Shown here one piece after another: positions 42,157-50,673 of a DNA stretch of 64,000 bases. The stretch covers positions 62,001 to 126,000 of the forward strand of contig NZ_KV917371.1 in NCBI RefSeq assembly GCF_002019635.1, read 5' to 3'. This DNA is from Metabacillus halosaccharovorans. GTDB lineage: Bacteria; Bacillota; Bacilli; Bacillales; Bacillaceae. The notes below the pieces were generated by a model. It was not told the origin of the DNA. It did not search any database and saw only the letters and a program-made list of their open reading frames with translations. A program made the translations under genes and the position numbers. How positions within the stretch are numbered: the first letter of the stretch is position 1; each line of letters starts with the position of its first letter.

Positions 42157-42822
42157 TCATGACATAATTCGTTTCTTAATGATCAACTTTTTTGTCTTCT
42201 CATTCACATAAGCATAAAAAATATCTTTTTCTGTCAGGTTTTGCTCTTTTAATTTATTTTTCAACCATTCCTTGGTTTTTCCTAATAATTTCAAATTACG
42301 TACCTGGATTCTCCTATCGACAATGACGGAAATCGGTAATCCTTCATCTTCAATTGGTATGTTCATGTGTTGTACCGTTACTGGTGTATTTTCTGGTTTT
42401 GCTATGACACTAATTTCTCCGATTGGCTCCAAAATTGCATAATCGATATCGGAAACCTTTGGAAAACCTTGACTTCTTAAGATTGATAATATCTGCGCAA
42501 TGGATAGTCTTGATTTTTCAATATTGTCCTCCACAAACTCACCATGCTTAATTAAAATGGTAGGTTCTCCTAAAAAAAAACGGTTTCCCCATTGCCATAA
42601 TGTAAGCTTTGAGAACAAGATATGAATTAAAACCAGGATCGCCAGAGCATAAACTGTTGGAAGAAACTCTGTGCTTATAAGAGGTTCTGATGCTACTGTA
42701 CCAACAATAATAATTGCCACTAAATCATAAGGTGTCATTTGAATGATCGTTGATTTTCCCATTAGCCTCATGATCATTATCGTTAGGAGATAGATTACAA
42801 AAATCTTGAGGAGCAATTCCAT
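42157..42822 (-). CDS. DUF421 domain membrane protein (YetF/YcaP family)
   Basis: 221 residues: three N-terminal helices (about 4-20, 32-50, 58-76), then a cytosolic alpha/beta domain beginning at LGEPTILIKHGEFVEDNIEKSRLSIAQILSILRSQG. The central RLMGKSTIIQMTPYDLVAIIIVG motif is characteristic. Bacillus paralogues such as YetF and YdfS occur in several copies, and relatives have been linked to spores, but the function is not established. ATG 42822 after GAGGTGA is preferred to the GTG at 42831. Confidence 0.87.
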   Translation of the reverse strand: MELLLKIFVIYLLTIMIMRLMGKSTIIQMTPYDLVAIIIVGTVASEPLISTEFLPTVYALAILVLIHILFSKLTLWQWGNRFFLGEPTILIKHGEFVEDNIEKSRLSIAQILSILRSQGFPKVSDIDYAILEPIGEISVIAKPENTPVTVQHMNIPIEDEGLPISVIVDRRIQVRNLKLLGKTKEWLKNKLKEQNLTEKDIFYAYVNEKTKKLIIKKRIMS

Positions 42823-42939
42823 TCCGTTCACCTCATACTATTTTTTCCTATCTTCCCCACTTTTTTCCCATTTATGCTGAATTGGAATTATATCACAATT
42901 TAAATAACAGTGAAATTCATTATGTCTATTATTTAGGAT

Positions 42940-42986
42940 AAAAAATCCCTTAAATGTACAGGATTTGTCCAACATTTAAGGGATAG
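42940..42986 (-). terminator. Terminator of LLM gene 2
   Basis: ATCCCTTAAATGT and ACATTTAAGGGAT form a 13-bp stem around 14 bases, with T-run on the reverse strand. Confidence 0.82.
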
Positions 42987-43004
42987 ATCAATTATGTTTC
43001 TATT

Positions 43005-44006
43005 TTATTTTCCATCAACAACTTCTTTTAATATTTCGTATGATCGTTTTTGTTTTTCCGGATCATAAATGTATGATACTGCCATAATTTCATCAACGTT
43101 ATATTTTTCTTGGAAACTTGTTAACTGGTCTTTAATTGATTCCCTGGAACCTAATAATGTAACACTTGACATTGAAAGTGACATTTCTTTTTCATGCGGT
43201 TGCCATATACCCTCCATGCTTTCTACTGGAGGACGTAATGGACTTTGAGTTCCCCTAACGACATTTAAGAAGAATTGCTGCATAGTTGTTTGTTCTCGTC
43301 TCGCTTCATCATCACTTTCAGCCGCAATGACATTTAGGCATACCATCATATATGGTTTTTCTAGGTATTCAGATGGTTGGAAGCGGCTACGGTAAATTGA
43401 GATCGCTTCTTCCATGTATCGTGGAGCAAAATGGGACGCAAACACATACGGTAAGCCCAACTTCGCCGCTAAATATGCTGAGTCTGTTGATGAGCCGAGA
43501 ATATAAATTGGAATATTTGTTCCAACTCCAGGAAAAGCCTTCACATATTCTTGTTTATCGGATGGTCCGAAATATGTGAGTAATGCATTCACATCATCAG
43601 GAAATGTGTAAACAGAATCGTTCTGTGAACGTCTTAATGCACTTGCCGTCATCATATCAGTACCCGGTGCACGACCAAGTCCAAGGTCCAGACGATTTGG
43701 ATAGATTGTTGCCATTGTTCCGAATTGCTCGGCCACAACTAATGGTGAATGATTTGGCAGCATAATTCCACCAGATCCCACCCGGATTTTATTAGTATGC
43801 TCTAACGTATGTTTCATTAAAATAGAGGTCGCCGAGCTTACCAAAGTTGATGTATTATGATGCTCAGCAATCCAGTATCGAGAGTAACCCATCGCTTCAA
43901 TAGCTTGAGCTAAATCAACCATTGAATCAATTGCTTCCTTAGCATCCTGCCCTTCACGAATTGGCACTAAATTTAAGACTGAAACAGGAATTTGTATATT
44001 CGACAT
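43005..44006 (-). CDS. LLM class flavin-dependent oxidoreductase (MsnO8-like), gene 2
   Basis: A 333-residue luciferase-like barrel. It has [62 protein letters not shown] and [20 protein letters not shown], typical of the widespread MsnO8/YwcH-like group. It is only distantly related to the LLM protein at 39394. Uses reduced FMN. Substrate unknown. AAAGGAAAG precedes the ATG. Single gene with its own terminator. Confidence 0.88.
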   Translation of the reverse strand: MSNIQIPVSVLNLVPIREGQDAKEAIDSMVDLAQAIEAMGYSRYWIAEHHNTSTLVSSATSILMKHTLEHTNKIRVGSGGIMLPNHSPLVVAEQFGTMATIYPNRLDLGLGRAPGTDMMTASALRRSQNDSVYTFPDDVNALLTYFGPSDKQEYVKAFPGVGTNIPIYILGSSTDSAYLAAKLGLPYVFASHFAPRYMEEAISIYRSRFQPSEYLEKPYMMVCLNVIAAESDDEARREQTTMQQFFLNVVRGTQSPLRPPVESMEGIWQPHEKEMSLSMSSVTLLGSRESIKDQLTSFQEKYNVDEIMAVSYIYDPEKQKRSYEILKEVVDGK

Positions 44007-44126
44007 TTCTACTTTCCTTTCTTCATTAAGTTACGATTCTATAGTAACAAGTTCAACGACAGAAACAAACTTTTATGCTTAGCATTCACTTCTATTTACA
44101 TTCCATTCTTTTAAAAAAACGAAAAA

Positions 44127-44157
44127 AGCTGCTGTTTACAAGAACAGCAGCCTTATC
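44127..44157 (-). terminator. Terminator of serA
   Basis: GCTGCTGTT and AACAGCAGC arms around a six-base loop, with T-run on the reverse strand, about 20 bases after the serA stop. Confidence 0.85.
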
Positions 44158-44172
44158 CTAATATCATTAATT

Positions 44173-45372
44173 TTAGATTAAACGAGTTGTAACAATTCCT
44201 TCAATATTTGTAATTTGAGCTTCTAGTTGAGGGATAATATCACCGTTTACTTCATTGTCAATGTCAATCATTGTGTATGCATATTCCCCACGGCTTCTAT
44301 TCACCATGTCTGCGATATTTAAATTATAACTTGAGATCGCTTGAGTGATTTGACCAACCATGTTTGGAACATTTTTATGGAATGTCGCAACACGGCGCTT
44401 ACCAGTGTATGGAAGTGCTGCATTCGGGAAGTTTACAGAGTTTTTAATATTTCCAGTTTCTAAAAAGTCCTTTACTTGACGAGCAGCCATAATCGCACAG
44501 TTTTCTTCAGATTCTTTCGTAGATGCACCTAAATGTGGAATCGGTACAACATTATTCATTTTCAATACATTTTCATTTGGGAAATCTGTTACATATTTGC
44601 CTACTTTTCCACTTTCAAGTGCTTCTTTCATGTTCTCTTCATTTACTAACTCACCACGAGAGAAGTTTAAGATGTGCACACCCGTCTTCATAATCGCAAA
44701 TGTTTCTTCATTGAACATACCTTTAGTATCAGGTGTTAATGGAACGTGGACAGTAATATAATCAGAATTTGCATATAATTGCTCAAGGCTCATCGCACGC
44801 TGTACTTTACGAGATAAGTTCCATGCTGTATCGACAGAGATGAATGGGTCAAAACCGATGACGTCCATATCTAATCCAAGTGCATCGTTTGCCACAAGTG
44901 CACCAATTGCACCTAACCCGATTACTCCAAGAGTTTTTCCTTTGATCTCTTTACCAACGAATTGTTTTTTACCTGCTTCAACAAGTTTCGGTATTTGGTC
45001 TCCTTCAGCTTCCAGAGATTTTGTCCATTGAACACCTGCAAATAAATTTCGTGAAGAAGCCATTAATGTTGTCAAGACCATTTCTTTTACCGCATTTGCA
45101 TTTGCACCAGGTGTATTAAATACAACAATTCCTTGATCAGTGCATTTATCAACAGGAATATTATTTACACCTGCACCGGCACGTGCGATAGCTTTTAAAT
45201 TGTTCGCAAATTCCATTGAGTGCATGTTGTAGCTTCGTAAAACAATGGCATCAGGATTTTCGCTATCATTGTCAATTGTGTAGTTGCCTTTGCTAAACAC
45301 ATTTAAACCAACTTCTGCGATATTGTTTAACGTTTTAATTGTTTTTACTTTTTCTAGAGTTGTTGTACTCAT
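44173..45372 (-). CDS. serA: D-3-phosphoglycerate dehydrogenase, short form with ACT domain
   Basis: First step of serine synthesis, oxidising 3-phosphoglycerate. 399 residues: a substrate-binding domain (ARAGAGVNNIPVDKC, GIVVFNTPGANANAV), a Rossmann domain with LGVIGLGAIGALVAND, active-site stretches NFSRGELVNEE and PHLGASTKESEENC, and a C-terminal ACT domain (RVATFHKNVPNMVGQIT onward). It lacks the intervening domain of the long B. subtilis SerA (about 525 residues). A ZTP-type riboswitch upstream ties it to one-carbon supply. GAGGAG precedes the ATG. serC is not adjacent. Confidence 0.93.
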   Translation of the reverse strand: MSTTTLEKVKTIKTLNNIAEVGLNVFSKGNYTIDNDSENPDAIVLRSYNMHSMEFANNLKAIARAGAGVNNIPVDKCTDQGIVVFNTPGANANAVKEMVLTTLMASSRNLFAGVQWTKSLEAEGDQIPKLVEAGKKQFVGKEIKGKTLGVIGLGAIGALVANDALGLDMDVIGFDPFISVDTAWNLSRKVQRAMSLEQLYANSDYITVHVPLTPDTKGMFNEETFAIMKTGVHILNFSRGELVNEENMKEALESGKVGKYVTDFPNENVLKMNNVVPIPHLGASTKESEENCAIMAARQVKDFLETGNIKNSVNFPNAALPYTGKRRVATFHKNVPNMVGQITQAISSYNLNIADMVNRSRGEYAYTMIDIDNEVNGDIIPQLEAQITNIEGIVTTRLI

Positions 45373-45479
45373 TGAAATCTCCTCTTTTCAGGTATTTTTA
45401 AAATTTTATGAATATTTTCATTTTAATAAGATAATGGGATTATATCATAATTCGACATAAACGTCCTCCTTATTAAACA

Positions 45480-45590
45480 GAAAAAGGCAAGGGATTTAAT
45501 CCCTTACCTTTGCCCAGGCGAACGGCTTCGACACTATGTGCTCCCTCACGGTAATCCGTGTTTCGCCAGTTACACATAGCCTTTTCAATT
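45480..45590 (-). ncRNA. ZTP (pfl) riboswitch with terminator upstream of serA
   Basis: The reverse strand reads CTATGTG, AACTGGCGA, an internal ACGG/CCGT stem, GAGGGAGCACATAG (closing P1 with CTATGTG), and then the conserved CGAAGCCGTTCGCCTGGGCA. GGCG and CGCC give the expected pseudoknot. This arrangement matches the pfl/ZTP consensus as I know it. A terminator follows directly (AAGGGATTTAATCCCTT core plus T-run, 45480-45510). ZTP, which rises when 10-formyl-THF is short, should switch serA on. About 107 bases separate it from the serA start. Confidence 0.82.
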
Positions 45591-45938
45591 ACCTATATGA
45601 TACCATATTTTGAATGAACTTCAACCTTAATTTGAAGAATATTCTTATTAACATAATAATTATATTATTGGCTTTTTCTAAAAGCATTTTTTGAAAACGA
45701 GCCTCCTTTTAGTCAAACCTTGGTTTAATATGCTCTTAAATTATGATAGAGTTAAAAACCCAGCTCCACTAAAATTAATTTCTAGATCACAAGACATTTC
45801 CCGGGTAAGCGCAGGAGTTGACTTTTTTCATGGTTTTGTGTCGATTTTTAGAAAGTTGGGGTGTGTAAGTTCAAGTGTTTGCAACTGGATTGAACAAATT
45901 GCTAAAATAGCTTCATTAATAACATAGAGGTGACGTTT
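45591..45938. other. Intergenic region between serA leader and DsbA-like gene
   Basis: A TTG-started open stretch of 78 codons (45691-45927) lies here but has no ribosome site and no recognisable product. I see no other feature apart from the GAGGTGA site of the next gene. Confidence 0.4.
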
Positions 45939-46667
45939 ATGAAAATTGAGATTTGGTCAGATTTTGTTTGTCCATTTTGTTATATAGGAAAACGTAGATT
46001 GGAGATGGCACTTGAGCAATTTCCACATAAAGATCAAGTTCAAATAGAGTATAAGAGTTTTGAATTAGACCCTCATGCACCAACTCATTCAGAGCAAGGT
46101 ATATATGAAGCATTGGCAGCTAAATATGGCTCAACTGTAGAACAAATGAAGCAAATGAATATAGGCCTGATCCAACAGGCTGCAGAACTCGGGTTATCTT
46201 TTGAATTTGAAGGGATGAAGCCAACTAACACATTTGATGCCCATCGTTTATCAAAATACGCTAAAACCATTGGAAAAGATAAAGAAATAACTGAAAAGCT
46301 ATTATCTGCATACTTTACAAAATCTAAAAATGTTGGGGATATCGATACATTAGTTGAAGTTGCTTTAGAGGCTGGAATTGAAAGAGAAAAAGCATTGGAA
46401 GTTTTATCTAACAAAACATCTTATGAACAAGAAGTACGAAATGATCAAAGCTTGGCAAAGCAATATGGAATTCAAGGAGTACCATTCTTCTTACTTAATC
46501 AAAAGTATGCCATCTCTGGTGCACAGTCTCCTGAAACATTTGCAGGTGCACTTCAAAAAGTTTGGGATGAGGAACATCAAAAGCCAATGTTTCAAGACCT
46601 AACAGTTTCTGATCAGGATGTATGTACTGATGATGGTTGCATAGTACCGCAAAACACTGAAAAATAA
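45939..46667 (+). CDS. DsbA family oxidoreductase (FrnE-like)
   Basis: A 242-residue cytosolic thioredoxin-fold protein with helical insert. The active site is CPFC at residues 11-14, and the cis-proline loop is GIQGVPFFLLN near 180-190. The central helical domain contains NTFDAHRLSKYAKTIGKD and the end is GCIVPQNTEK. FrnE-type proteins act in disulfide exchange and oxidative stress protection; the Bacillus relative is YwbO. ATG 45939 after GAGGTGA is preferred to the ATG at 45930. Convergent with the next gene through a shared terminator. Confidence 0.9.
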   Translation: MKIEIWSDFVCPFCYIGKRRLEMALEQFPHKDQVQIEYKSFELDPHAPTHSEQGIYEALAAKYGSTVEQMKQMNIGLIQQAAELGLSFEFEGMKPTNTFDAHRLSKYAKTIGKDKEITEKLLSAYFTKSKNVGDIDTLVEVALEAGIEREKALEVLSNKTSYEQEVRNDQSLAKQYGIQGVPFFLLNQKYAISGAQSPETFAGALQKVWDEEHQKPMFQDLTVSDQDVCTDDGCIVPQNTEK

Positions 46668-46679
46668 CAGAACCAATAA

Positions 46680-46713
46680 AAAGAATGACTAAAAACTATA
46701 AGTCATTCTTTTT
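46680..46713 (+). terminator. Terminator shared by convergent genes
   Basis: AAGAATGACT and AGTCATTCTT with T-run on the forward strand. The right arm contains the stop codon of the reverse gene ending at 46703. Confidence 0.82.
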
Positions 46714-47161
46714 CTATTTTTAAAATCCATTTATAATACCCAACCAAAATAAGCAGTAGAATTGGATTAATGAAGGCTGAAATGCCTAGATTCCACCATC
46801 CATATCGAAAATACCCCCACGGTGAAGGCGAATTAGCTAACCATTCGTAAAATAGTAAAAATATTTCCCAAATGAAAATATAACGTGCAATTTTAAAGAA
46901 ACCTTTTTTAAAAGGAAACCAGTTAAGAAACATAATATTAACAGGTGGAATTAATACTGTATATGCTGGAAATGCCAGCCAATCTATTCCTTTTGTTATA
47001 TACCAATAGCCATGGTATTTTAAGTCCACAAATATATCGAAAACTAACTGAAATGCTATAGTAAAGACCCAAATATGGACAATATGGTTTTTTGTCAGCC
47101 TCTCATTCGTTTTAAAAGCTAAATAATTAAAAATAATGACTGAAAGAAGTAATATAATCAA
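46703..47161 (-). CDS. CBO0543 family membrane protein
   Basis: About 152 residues with five hydrophobic segments. Conserved aromatics (DIFVDLKYHGYWYITKGIDW, SPWGYFRYGWWNLGISAFINP) are typical of the CBO0543 family found in many Bacillaceae and Clostridia. TTG 47161, with AAGGAG seven bases upstream, is more likely the start than the ATG at 47185, which would include the ribosome site. Function unknown. The stop codon lies inside a terminator arm shared with the convergent gene. Confidence 0.75.
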   Translation of the reverse strand: MIILLLSVIIFNYLAFKTNERLTKNHIVHIWVFTIAFQLVFDIFVDLKYHGYWYITKGIDWLAFPAYTVLIPPVNIMFLNWFPFKKGFFKIARYIFIWEIFLLFYEWLANSPSPWGYFRYGWWNLGISAFINPILLLILVGYYKWILKIEKE

Positions 47162-47338
47162 CTGATTACTCCTTCCTGTATGCAATTACCAAGTCTTAAG
47201 GAAAGAATCATGAAATCAACGTTACTAACAAAGAATTGAACCATATTATGTCTCCGTTCTAGTTAATAATCTCTCCCTGTATTCTTCACCTTAATGAAAA
47301 TCTTTATCCTCAAATTGAAAATTTTGGAAAATAAAAAA

Positions 47339-47382
47339 ATGACTTATAAGATACTTTTTCAGTAGCCTGATAAGTCATTTCA
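47339..47382 (-). terminator. Terminator of HD-GYP gene
   Basis: ATGACTTAT and ATAAGTCAT arms around an inner hairpin, with long T-run on the reverse strand, directly after the stop at 47383. Confidence 0.78.
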
Positions 47383-48489
47383 TTACAATAATGCATCTGC
47401 CTCAACAATTTCTAATGTTAAATTTCCCCGTTCTGATAAATCGACTTCATATGGCGTTATGCTTTGGCCGGCCTCACCTTTAATAATTCGAATCGTCGGA
47501 CGTCCTACCGAATGGAAATGATATTTCGTTACTATTCCGAGCCTGCCATCATTTAATTTAACAGTTAATCCTTGTGGATAGATTGCTATACAATTTTTAA
47601 ACAGCTTTAACTGCTTTGTATCGAATTGGGTTCCACTTCCTGAAAATAGTAGTTCCATTCCTTGATGTGGCAGCATTGCCGGCCGATAGACTCTATGACT
47701 GGTAACGGCATCAAAAACATCGGCTACACTCAAGATTTTTGCATACGGATGAATTTTGTCACCTTTTATTCCCCTGGGATATCCTCTTCCATCGATTCTT
47801 TCATGATGCTGCAGGGCACAATGTGCTACAACCAAGGGTATTTCATGTACCTTTCGAAGAATATCAAACCCTAACTGAGAATGTGCCTTCATTTGTTGGT
47901 ACTCTTCTCCATTGAGTCTTCCCGGTTTATTTAAAATTTCAGGTGCCACAAATATTTTCCCCAAATCATGTAATAGAGCACCTAAACCAATTTCCTCTAT
48001 TTCTTTTGTAGACATACCATTTTTAATCGCAAGCTGACAGGAATAGATTGTAACATTTAAACTATGCGTGTAAACATGACTTTCATGAATCTTTGTTGTT
48101 GCAAGTAGATTTAGAACACTTGGATTCTCGGTTAAACATATCATGATATCTCTAAAGATTTTTTGAAAGGTCCGAACTGTTTTTTCTGTTTCAATCATGG
48201 CCTTAAATGTAGGCTTAGTTCCGTTCAATTCGGCGATTGTTTCTATTCCTTCTTTAATGACATTAGTTGCTTCGTTTAATAGTTCTATCGGAATCGACTC
48301 AACAATGTCAATCCCTTCAGAGGCTTTATCTTCTATGTAAACTGTATAGATATTTAAGTTTTTCAATCTTTTGATAAAACTATCAGTAAGCTCCGTCCCC
48401 TTAGTTAAAAGAATTTTACCCTTTTCACTATATATGGATCTACCTAATTTGATACCTGATTGACAATGATCTAATTTTACTAAACGCAT
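47383..48489 (-). CDS. HD-GYP domain protein, probable cyclic-di-GMP phosphodiesterase
   Basis: 368 residues. An N-terminal region (1-125) without a recognised sensor starts RLVKLDHCQSGIKLGRSIYSEKGKILL, the DUF3391-like opening of many HD-GYP proteins. The catalytic domain spans about 130-300 with HSLNVTIYS, HDLGK (174-178) and HHERIDGRGYPRG (228-240), and a small C-terminal beta domain follows. All metal-binding residues appear present. No membrane segment, so cytosolic. AGGGGAAAG precedes the ATG. Substrate could be cyclic-di-GMP or another cyclic dinucleotide. Confidence 0.9.
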   Translation of the reverse strand: MRLVKLDHCQSGIKLGRSIYSEKGKILLTKGTELTDSFIKRLKNLNIYTVYIEDKASEGIDIVESIPIELLNEATNVIKEGIETIAELNGTKPTFKAMIETEKTVRTFQKIFRDIMICLTENPSVLNLLATTKIHESHVYTHSLNVTIYSCQLAIKNGMSTKEIEEIGLGALLHDLGKIFVAPEILNKPGRLNGEEYQQMKAHSQLGFDILRKVHEIPLVVAHCALQHHERIDGRGYPRGIKGDKIHPYAKILSVADVFDAVTSHRVYRPAMLPHQGMELLFSGSGTQFDTKQLKLFKNCIAIYPQGLTVKLNDGRLGIVTKYHFHSVGRPTIRIIKGEAGQSITPYEVDLSERGNLTLEIVEADALL

Positions 48490-48803
48490 TTTCTTTCCCC
48501 TGTCTCTTTTATATTTCTTTATTAAGTGACGTAAAATGCGTTCACAGCATTGTGTTGCATTTTTGACCTTTATATCTATAAAAGGCGGATGCAGAAATTT
48601 GTCTCTTACTGTCGATTATAGTCAACTTTCATTTGAATTTCAATGAAATATCTACCCTAAAAGAACTGGTTTTCATTGAAAATATGACAATCGAACCATA
48701 ATGTTACTTTTTGATCGTTCAAAGGTCTGTTCAAAAATATCACGTTATTTATCTTGCAATTTAGAATTATTAAACTATAATTCTAAAAGAGGGAGGTTGA
48801 TTT
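48490..48803. other. Intergenic region between divergent HD-GYP and HPr-like genes
   Basis: No gene is seen. An 11-bp inverted repeat, TTTAGAATTAT (48760-48770) and ATAATTCTAAA (48777-48787), lies just before the ribosome site of the following gene. It could be an operator or a 5' leader hairpin. Confidence 0.45.
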
Positions 48804-49028
48804 ATGGTCATTCATTTTAAATTATCCGATAAAGATCAAGTACCAAAGTTAAACAAAATTGCGTCAAAATATCCTTTCGATATATGGATTCATAGTGAAG
48901 ATCGAAAGTATGACGCAACTTCTATCCTTTCATTGTATACCCTACCTTTTAAGACAGAGTTAAAACTCGTAGTTGAAGAAGACGTTAACTCTACAGCATT
49001 ACTGGAGGATATGAAAGCCTTTCGATAA
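48804..49028 (+). CDS. HPr-like small protein without active-site histidine
   Basis: 74 residues that follow the HPr fold from helix 1 on: VPKLNKIASKYPFDIWIHSEDRKYDATSILSLYTLPFKTELKLVVEEDVNSTALLEDMKAF. The DATSILSL segment matches HPr DAKSIMGV, so a Ser46 equivalent is kept. The expected HARPA loop reads QVPKLNK and has no histidine. It could be a serine-phosphorylated regulator or simply a structural relative. GGGAGG precedes the ATG. Single gene behind an inverted repeat. It is not closely similar to the HPr-like protein at 31242. Confidence 0.68.
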   Translation: MVIHFKLSDKDQVPKLNKIASKYPFDIWIHSEDRKYDATSILSLYTLPFKTELKLVVEEDVNSTALLEDMKAFR

Positions 49029-49065
49029 TCCTCTATCAGGTGTAACTATTTTACATAAACATTAC

Positions 49066-49110
49066 TTGCTCCCCTTCTTTTAATAATATGGTGGAGCAAC
49101 ACTTCTTTTT
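49066..49110 (+). terminator. Weak terminator after HPr-like gene
   Basis: TTGCTCC and GGAGCAA arms around a 20-base loop, followed after a few bases by CTTTTT. Confidence 0.4.
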
Positions 49111-49260
49111 CTATTTCTGATTAGTTTGTCTTGTATCGTCCTGTGTTGAAGTTGTTGATGTGACAGATTCCAATCCATAGCCAGTAGAACTTATTTCCAG
49201 ATGCTCTTCTTTTTTATTTCCGTTTAAATGTAACATATCATCGTATTGATCTTTTCTCAT
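49111..49260 (-). CDS. Small hydrophilic protein, 49 residues, unknown
   Basis: AAAGGAG precedes the ATG at 49260. The product starts MRKDQYDDMLHLNGNKKEEH and ends in a Ser/Thr/Gln-rich tail (ESVTSTTSTQDDTRQTNQK). No domain is recognised. It lies 74 bases downstream of the manganese catalase gene, with a small ACAGCC/GGCTGT hairpin between, so it may be read through from it and be sporulation linked. Composition is like small acidic spore-associated proteins. Confidence 0.55.
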   Translation of the reverse strand: MRKDQYDDMLHLNGNKKEEHLEISSTGYGLESVTSTTSTQDDTRQTNQK

Positions 49261-49334
49261 CTTCTATTCTCCTTTCTTAAATAAGTGAACAGCCCGTTTA
49301 GGCTGTCCATATTTACCTTGTTACTGTATGTGAG

Positions 49335-50198
49335 TTATTGCAGCGGTTCCATTTTCCCTAACCCTTGTTTAACTCTCAACTCTTCAGGATTCGTTCCGTG
49401 TAAAGAAGCAGGACCCGGCTGAAGAGATGGTTTCTGCCCCATTGGTTGAGGATGTTGAACATATTGGAAATTTGCTTGTCCATCCAAAGTTGGCCCATTT
49501 GCCCAGCTACCGTTGCTGCTATCTTCACCTTCAGAAAAGTTCATAAACGAATAGGACACATCTTGTTTTTCATACTCTTGATTAAAATTACTCGGAACAA
49601 TGGAACCTTGTGTTTGCTCAATTTCTTCAATTGCAGCCATCCATTGATTTTGATGCATTGTATCACGGGCAATCAAGAAAGACAGCATATCTCTTACACC
49701 AGGGTCTGTTGTCATTTCGTACAAACGACATACTTGTAACCTTCCTTGAGATTCTGCATTTAAATTTGCCCGAAAGTCAGCTAATAAGTTTCCGCTTGCA
49801 ATCGTATATCGGGCATTCCATGGATAACCTGCACTATCGTTTGGCTGAGCCCCAAGACCATTTACAATAGCATGTTGGGGATTCATCCCACCTAAAACTG
49901 CTTCAATAACAGGATCTTTTGCTGCATCCTCCTGATCTTGAACAGGTGCACCATCTAATAATTGAGCAATCATTGTTGCAAGCATTTCAACATGACCAAT
50001 TTCTTCTGTTCCAATGTCTAGAAGCATATCTCGATATTTTCCTTCTGCACGACAGTTCCATCCTTGAAAAAGATACTGCATCATAACCGATATCTCCCCA
50101 AATTGACCACCAAGGACCTCTTGCAATTTCTTGGCATATACAGGATCTGGTTGGCTTGGTTTTGCCGTATATTGTAATTCTTTAACATGATAGAACAT
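49335..50198 (-). CDS. Manganese catalase, spore-type
   Basis: A 287-residue non-heme catalase that breaks down hydrogen peroxide, of the kind found in Bacillus spore coats (CotJC/YdbD group). The four-helix di-Mn core has GGQFGEISVMMQYLFQG (Glu35), TEEIGHVEMLATMIAQ (Glu66, His69), NLNAESQGRLQVCRLYEM (Glu148) and RDTMHQNQWMAAI (His182). The C-terminal tail beyond 200 is Pro/Gly/Gln-rich and ends in VKQGLGKMEPLQ. GGGGG precedes the ATG. A SigG-like promoter lies upstream, and neighbours are coat-type genes. Confidence 0.93.
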   Translation of the reverse strand: MFYHVKELQYTAKPSQPDPVYAKKLQEVLGGQFGEISVMMQYLFQGWNCRAEGKYRDMLLDIGTEEIGHVEMLATMIAQLLDGAPVQDQEDAAKDPVIEAVLGGMNPQHAIVNGLGAQPNDSAGYPWNARYTIASGNLLADFRANLNAESQGRLQVCRLYEMTTDPGVRDMLSFLIARDTMHQNQWMAAIEEIEQTQGSIVPSNFNQEYEKQDVSYSFMNFSEGEDSSNGSWANGPTLDGQANFQYVQHPQPMGQKPSLQPGPASLHGTNPEELRVKQGLGKMEPLQ

Positions 50199-50231
50199 CT
50201 AATTTCCCCCTCGAAAATTAACTTTCTTACT

Positions 50232-50262
50232 TTACTAGTATGAGGAACCTGCCAAAGGATAT
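50232..50262 (-). promoter_or_regulatory. Candidate SigG-type promoter of manganese catalase
   Basis: On the reverse strand CATACTA fits the SigG -10 consensus, with CTATA 17 bases upstream matching four of five -35 positions. It lies 35 to 60 bases before the start codon. An inverted repeat GTGAC/GTCAC lies just upstream. Confidence 0.4.
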
Positions 50263-50298
50263 AGTGACCAATTGTCACCATTTAGAGTTCCAGGACAA

Positions 50299-50336
50299 AA
50301 AATAAGGCTCAGAACAATACTTATTCTGAACCTTTC
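50299..50336 (-). terminator. Terminator of YozQ-like gene
   Basis: GGTTCAGAA and TTCTGAGCC arms (one G-T pair) followed by a T-rich run on the reverse strand, just after the stop at 50344. Confidence 0.65.
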
Positions 50337-50343
50337 CGGTATC

Positions 50344-50556
50344 TTATTGATTTTTATAGCCCTCACGCTTTACTTGAATATCTTCACCCTCAACATTTTC
50401 AATAACTGCATTGACTTCACCTTCCATGTAAGCATCTGACGCTTGCTCATGTGTGGTTGCTAAACCTGATGATAATGTGTTATTTGCTTTGTAATCTTCC
50501 ACTTCATACGTTTTACCTGCAAGTAGAGATGAATGACTATTATTCGTTTTTTTCAT
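50344..50556 (-). CDS. DUF4025 (YozQ-like) protein
   Basis: 70 residues: a Ser/Asn-rich start, then AGKTYEVEDYKANNTLSSGLATTHEQASDAYMEG and an acidic end with IENVEGEDIQVKREGYKNQ. The DYKxxxTLSSGLATTHEQ motif is that of the DUF4025 family of Bacillus YozQ. Function is not established; the family is restricted to spore formers. AAGGGAAG precedes the ATG. It stands between the manganese catalase and CotF-like genes. Confidence 0.75.
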   Translation of the reverse strand: MKKTNNSHSSLLAGKTYEVEDYKANNTLSSGLATTHEQASDAYMEGEVNAVIENVEGEDIQVKREGYKNQ

Positions 50557-50673
50557 GATCGCACTTCCCTTTTATCTAGAATTGTGAGAATCTTATTTCA
50601 TTATGTCCAACGTTGATAAAACCATGTATGAAAAGTAATTGAGCGAATTTCTATTTTGAGAAAAGCCTTTTTG

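Noticed and set aside
39394-44006. Two LLM oxidoreductases considered as tandem duplicates
   Set aside because: Motifs and lengths belong to different subgroups; not a recent duplication.
45691-45927. 78-codon TTG-started ORF upstream of the DsbA-like gene
   Set aside because: No ribosome binding site, no recognisable motif, atypical composition; likely chance.
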